A stretch of 51,466 bases of DNA, taken from positions 1 through 51,466 of the forward strand of contig CAJUDN010000014.1 in the NCBI GenBank assembly GCA_910585355.1. The letters run 5' to 3'. Of this stretch, positions 49,016 through 51,466 are shown piece by piece. How positions within the stretch are numbered: the first letter of the stretch is position 1; each line of letters starts with the position of its first letter. The DNA is from an uncultured Lachnospiraceae bacterium. Lineage in GTDB: Bacteria; Bacillota_A; Clostridia; Lachnospirales; Lachnospiraceae. The notes beneath the pieces are model-generated. The model had not been told where the DNA came from. It did no database searches and was given only the letters and a program-made list of their open reading frames with translations. The position numbers and the translations under genes are program-made.

Positions 49016-49232
49016 AAAAAATTTCCTCCTTTTCGGAAAATTCCAGAATATCTCCCGGCTGGCAGCGCAGCTCCCGGCAGATGGCTTCCAGTGTGGAAAA
49101 ACGGACGGCTTTTGCTTTGTTGTTTTTTAAAACAGACAGGTTGGCGGGAGTAATGCCGACGCGTTCGGACAATTCCCCGGCGGAAATTTTCCGTTTCGCC
49201 ATCATGACATCCAGATTTACAATAATCGGCAT
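49008..49232 (-). CDS. XRE-family regulator (YozG-like)
   Basis: A 74-residue protein consisting of a single helix-turn-helix domain: MMAKRKISAGELSERVGITPANLSVLKNNKAKAVRFSTLEAICRELRCQPGDILEF. This small type commonly pairs with DUF2975 membrane proteins, as here (the DUF2975 gene is 14 nt upstream). It overlaps the start of the DUF4173 gene. Confidence 0.9.
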   Translation of the reverse strand: MPIIVNLDVMMAKRKISAGELSERVGITPANLSVLKNNKAKAVRFSTLEAICRELRCQPGDILEFSEKEEIFYD

Positions 49233-49246
49233 GGAAAATCTCCTTT

Positions 49247-49699
49247 CTATATGGTGAAATCATTCTCGTCTTTCAGTTCCTTGGCACGCTCAAATACATT
49301 TTTGATGACGCGGATTAAAAGACACATGAGAATCATACAACAGCCCGGAATTCCCCATGGCAGATAGTAGGGCATGGAGAAAAAGCAGAAGAGTCCGGTT
49401 AAGCCGCACATCCAGGAGATCACGCGAAGTCTTCGTATATTGGACGCCGTAAAAATATCTTCGTTTCCTATGGCGCTTATAAGTTGATTCAGATGGAAGA
49501 GAATCACACCCACCGGGACCGCGCAGGAATAAAACGTAGTTATAAATAAAAAGGACTGCTTTTCGCAGGCGGAATGGGAGTAACATATGAAACTTTTTAC
49601 TAAAAAGGGGCAGGAAGCCAGGACCAACAGGTATCCGGCCATAAAAAGCCAGATGCAGATCCTGGTTAAAAAAATGGAGCGCTTATGGGACCAGTTCAT
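49247..49699 (-). CDS. DUF2975 family membrane protein
   Basis: A 150-residue protein with four hydrophobic helices (RICIWLFMAGYLLVLASCPFLV; FLFITTFYSCAVPVGVILFHL; VISWMCGLTGLFCFFSM; GIPGCCMILMCLLIRVI). The segment ISAIGNEDIFTASNIRRLRVISW is a DUF2975 mark. The family is thought to sense or tether the small XRE partner. First gene of the minus-strand unit. Confidence 0.82.
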   Translation of the reverse strand: MNWSHKRSIFLTRICIWLFMAGYLLVLASCPFLVKSFICYSHSACEKQSFLFITTFYSCAVPVGVILFHLNQLISAIGNEDIFTASNIRRLRVISWMCGLTGLFCFFSMPYYLPWGIPGCCMILMCLLIRVIKNVFERAKELKDENDFTI

Positions 49700-49721
49700 G
49701 TAATTCCTCCTGTTTTGGTAA

Positions 49722-49754
49722 ATCGTAACGGTTCTATACCCTCACAGTTACGAT
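49722..49754. promoter_or_regulatory. Inverted repeat upstream of the DUF2975-XRE unit
   Basis: ATCGTAAC (49722-49729) and GTTACGAT (49747-49754), 8-bp perfect arms, 17-bp spacer, 23 bp before the DUF2975 start. It may be an operator for the XRE regulator. Its inner part (GTAACGGTTCTA) also resembles the small mobile-element end, but no direct repeats flank it. Confidence 0.4.
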
Positions 49755-49959
49755 CAAATCTTTCATTTCTGGAATGTATCATAGCACAGGATAATCAGAA
49801 AATCAATATATTTTTATTGATAAACGATAAAAACATATTGAAAAAGGGAATTGAAGGACTGAAACGGTTATGTTATAGTACCTGACTTCTGTCGCTTCTT
49901 TCAAAATGAGAGAAAGAAGCCATTGACTGTTTCATCACACTAGGCTTAGGGAATCTGTA

Positions 49960-50013
49960 GCGCAGATGGAAGCTACAGGTGGAACGGTGTATGAGGTGGA
50001 CTTTGATGATTAA
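49960..50013 (+). pseudogene. Possible antitoxin remnant before yoeB
   Basis: An open frame ends ...AQMEATGGTVYEVDFDD-stop, and its GATGATTAA overlaps the toxin ATG, as in many toxin-antitoxin pairs. The upstream part is broken by stops and no N-terminal DNA-binding domain can be read. It may be a decayed antitoxin. Confidence 0.35.
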
Positions 50014-50310
50014 AGTATGGTCAGACGCGGCGTGGGAGGATTTTGAATACTGGACCAAACAGGATAAAAAACATTAAAACGTATTCTTCAATTACTGAAG
50101 GATACTGACCGGAATGGATATGAAGGAATAGGAAAGCCGGAAAGATTAAGCAGTGATCTGGCGTCCTATTGGAGTCGGAGAATAGACGATGCAAATCCTA
50201 TTGTTTATCGTATAGAAGATAATATAATAAAGGTTGTTCAATATGGTTCTCATTCTAAAGATGTTGTCAAGGGGAAATGTAAGATTTCGGCCGGGGATAT
50301 TCATGTTTGA
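50006..50310 (+). pseudogene. yoeB: YoeB/Txe-family toxin, frameshifted
   Basis: Frame 1 reads MIKVWSDAAWEDFEYWTKQDKKH then stops (50075-50077). Reading one base back after AAAAAA (50066-50071) restores ...DKKTLKRILQLLKDTDRNGYEGIGKP..., then YWSRRIDDANPIVYRIED and a tail to the stop at 50308. This is the YoeB RNase fold with the expected SYWSRRI segment. So a single A is missing from the run, or the shift is bypassed by slippage. The family cuts mRNA on the ribosome. As written, a full product needs a -1 shift. Confidence 0.72.
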
Positions 50311-50337
50311 TTAAAAATTGCTATTGGAATAAAATCT

Positions 50338-51159
50338 CTATTGGGGTTTCACAAGCATCTCAATCTGTACAAGAGCGTCCTCAGCCCGATCAATCACATT
50401 TTCATTGATAATAACTTCATAAGAGAACCCCGATAATGTAAGGCCATGTTCTTCGACATAATCAAATATCCTTTGGTAGCAAAGCACAGGGCTTTCTGTT
50501 GTATCCCTATAAAATGCCCGTACATAATCCCCGGCAGGTTGTATGTGCAATCCATCTTTCTTTATGGGGAACGGAATTTCAATAAAAAGTTTGGAGTAAT
50601 CCTCGAAGTCCCCTTTTCGCAGACTATCTACTGCGATCATCGTACCATAAGAGGCATCATGCAGACGGCGAAGCTGATATTTTTTCGTTTCCGCAGTAAT
50701 CATCTCCACTTGCTTATCAAACGTACTGTCCCGATTGATGTCTACGGTAACTAAACTGCGCTCCTTCTTCTGCACAATGGTGATTTCTGATAAGTCCATC
50801 GTCAATAATGTCTGCATATTTTGGCGGTGGTAGGACAGCGTTCTCCGAACTGCCCTCAGATGTGCCATATTGCGGTCTAAATCTTCAATTTTTTCCTTTA
50901 AGACCTGTTCCATGCCGGCAGCGGAGCGGTTTTTCATAAATACCTGGATTTCTTCAATCGGCACATCTAACTCCCGCAACAACAGGATTGTTTCCAGAAT
51001 GGCGCTCTGATAGTAGCTGTAATATCTGTATCCATTTTCTGGATGGATAAATGATGGATGAAAAAGACCAATTTCATCGTACCACATCAGAGTTTTCTTA
51101 TTGATGCCATGCAGAGCCGCAAACTGACCGATTGTGAGCAATTTACTTTTTTTCTCCAT
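50338..51159 (-). CDS. MerR-family regulator with GyrI-like effector domain
   Basis: A 273-residue protein. The N-terminal winged helix (ITIGQFA-like LLTIGQFAALHGINKKTLMWYDEIGLFHPSFIHPENGYRYYSYYQ, cut here into its parts: IGQFAALHGINKKTL and YRYYSYYQ) is a typical MerR domain; a coiled-coil dimer helix follows (residues ~85-125), and the C-terminal ~150 residues form a GyrI-like ligand domain, as in BmrR-type multidrug sensors. It is divergent from a MATE pump and probably controls it. Confidence 0.92.
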   Translation of the reverse strand: MEKKSKLLTIGQFAALHGINKKTLMWYDEIGLFHPSFIHPENGYRYYSYYQSAILETILLLRELDVPIEEIQVFMKNRSAAGMEQVLKEKIEDLDRNMAHLRAVRRTLSYHRQNMQTLLTMDLSEITIVQKKERSLVTVDINRDSTFDKQVEMITAETKKYQLRRLHDASYGTMIAVDSLRKGDFEDYSKLFIEIPFPIKKDGLHIQPAGDYVRAFYRDTTESPVLCYQRIFDYVEEHGLTLSGFSYEVIINENVIDRAEDALVQIEMLVKPQ

Positions 51160-51174
51160 TTATTAAAATACCTC

Positions 51175-51205
51175 TTGACTGTACAGTTACTGTACGGATT
51201 ATGAT
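51175..51205 (+). promoter_or_regulatory. MerR-type promoter of the MATE gene
   Basis: TTGACT (51175-51180) and TATGAT (51200-51205) are separated by 19 bp, longer than the normal 17. The spacer contains the perfect dyad GTACAGT-T-ACTGTAC (51181-51195). Long spacers with a dyad between the boxes are the hallmark of promoters that MerR-family activators correct by bending DNA. Confidence 0.88.
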
Positions 51206-51245
51206 AGCACATATACCGGAGAAAAACAAGGAGACAAGGAGAACG

Positions 51246-51466
51246 ATGATGGAGAATCAAAATGCTTACGACAAGCCGGTCACATTGAGGAACATCCTCA
51301 AATTCGCAGTCCCTACCATTGCAATGTCTGTCTTTATGTCTTTTTACACGATGGTTGACGGTTTGTTCGTGTCAAACCTGATTGGTACGAGTGCGCTGTC
51401 TGCAATCAATCTGACTGCCCCGGTGATTCAAGTGGTGACCGCCATTTCTACTATGCTGGCAACTGG
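51246..51466 (+). CDS. MATE-family multidrug efflux pump (start only)
   Basis: The first 73 codons; the gene runs off the window end. MENQNAYDKPVTLRNILKFAVPTIAMSVFMSFYTMVDGLFVSNLIG (in parts: ILKFAVPTIAMSVF and MVDGLFVSNLIG) is a standard MATE N-terminus with the first helices. Two ATGs (51246, 51249) follow AAGGAG at 51236-51241. It should export drugs or metabolites using Na+ or H+. Confidence 0.88.
   Translation, partial: MMENQNAYDKPVTLRNILKFAVPTIAMSVFMSFYTMVDGLFVSNLIGTSALSAINLTAPVIQVVTAISTMLAT

Noticed and set aside
49725..49751. GTAACGGTTCTA ... CACAGTTAC upstream of DUF2975 as another mobile element
   Set aside because: Ends match the family, but flanks GGTAAATC and GATCAAAT agree at only 4 of 8. 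An operator dyad is the simpler reading.
1..51466. CRISPR arrays, rRNA, tRNA, complete insertion sequences, prophage genes
   Set aside because: Looked for on both strands; no regularly spaced repeats, no tRNA cloverleaf or rRNA block (apart from the L1 and L10 mimics), and no transposase, integrase or phage gene was seen.

Overview
The window looks like chromosomal DNA of an endospore-forming, low-GC Gram-positive bacterium of the class Clostridia, most likely a Lachnospiraceae member. The reasons are strong AGGAGG-type ribosome binding sites, consensus sigma-A promoters, a spoIIR gene with a sigma-F-like promoter, the gene order rpmG-secE-nusG-rplK-rplA-rplJ-rplL, and several protein types common in that family (cell-wall-binding repeats, DUF1934, an AEC transporter, zinc-dependent phospholipase C). 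The species cannot be fixed from the sequence alone. No rRNA, tRNA, CRISPR array, prophage or complete insertion sequence was seen.

Layout. 1-6.2 kb: a secreted cell-wall-binding protein, mreB, recD2, a comF-like phosphoribosyltransferase and an acetyltransferase. 6.2-10.2 kb: the ribosomal/transcription operon, with two L1-binding sites that mimic 23S rRNA, an L10 leader with its own promoter and attenuator, and a terminator after rplL; rpoBC does not follow. 10.4-12 kb: a DUF445 protein and a GmhA-type isomerase. 12.2-22 kb: a surface-glycan operon with two GT-C-like membrane proteins, a DUF4145-like protein with a disordered basic tail, the first three enzymes of CDP-3,6-dideoxyhexose synthesis (rfbF, rfbG, rfbH), a LicD transferase and a GtrB-like glycosyltransferase. 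22.2-32.3 kb: housekeeping and accessory genes, including ispE, a GntR regulator, and an aldo/keto reductase next to a tandem glutaredoxin-like protein. 32.7-40.3 kb: a TetR-controlled RND efflux operon with an adaptor, a pump and two TolC-like proteins. 40.4-44.5 kb: spoIIR divergent from ddl-murI-DUF1934-AEC. 44.8-51.5 kb: a small membrane protein, an M20 amidohydrolase, an XRE/DUF2975/DUF4173 operon, a broken YoeB toxin, and a MerR regulator divergent from a MATE pump that is cut off by the window end.

The most notable non-gene signal is a family of small mobile elements (31 to 160 bp). Their inverted ends resemble GTAACNGTTCAG, and each is flanked by 8-bp direct repeats: three copies have perfect 8/8 repeats, two have 7/8 and one has 6/8. 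Copies sit in the mreB leader, upstream of rpmG, on both sides of rplA, before a lipoprotein gene, and between two convergent genes. A second, unrelated pair of structured repeats shares TTT(A/C)CTATGA ends (near 24.7 and 32.5 kb).

Regulation can be read directly in several places. A perfect dyad lies in the spacer of a perfect TTGACA/TATAAT promoter ahead of the TetR-RND operon. A perfect dyad fills the 19-bp spacer of the MATE promoter next to its MerR gene. The rplA and rplJ leaders carry rRNA-mimic and attenuator structures.
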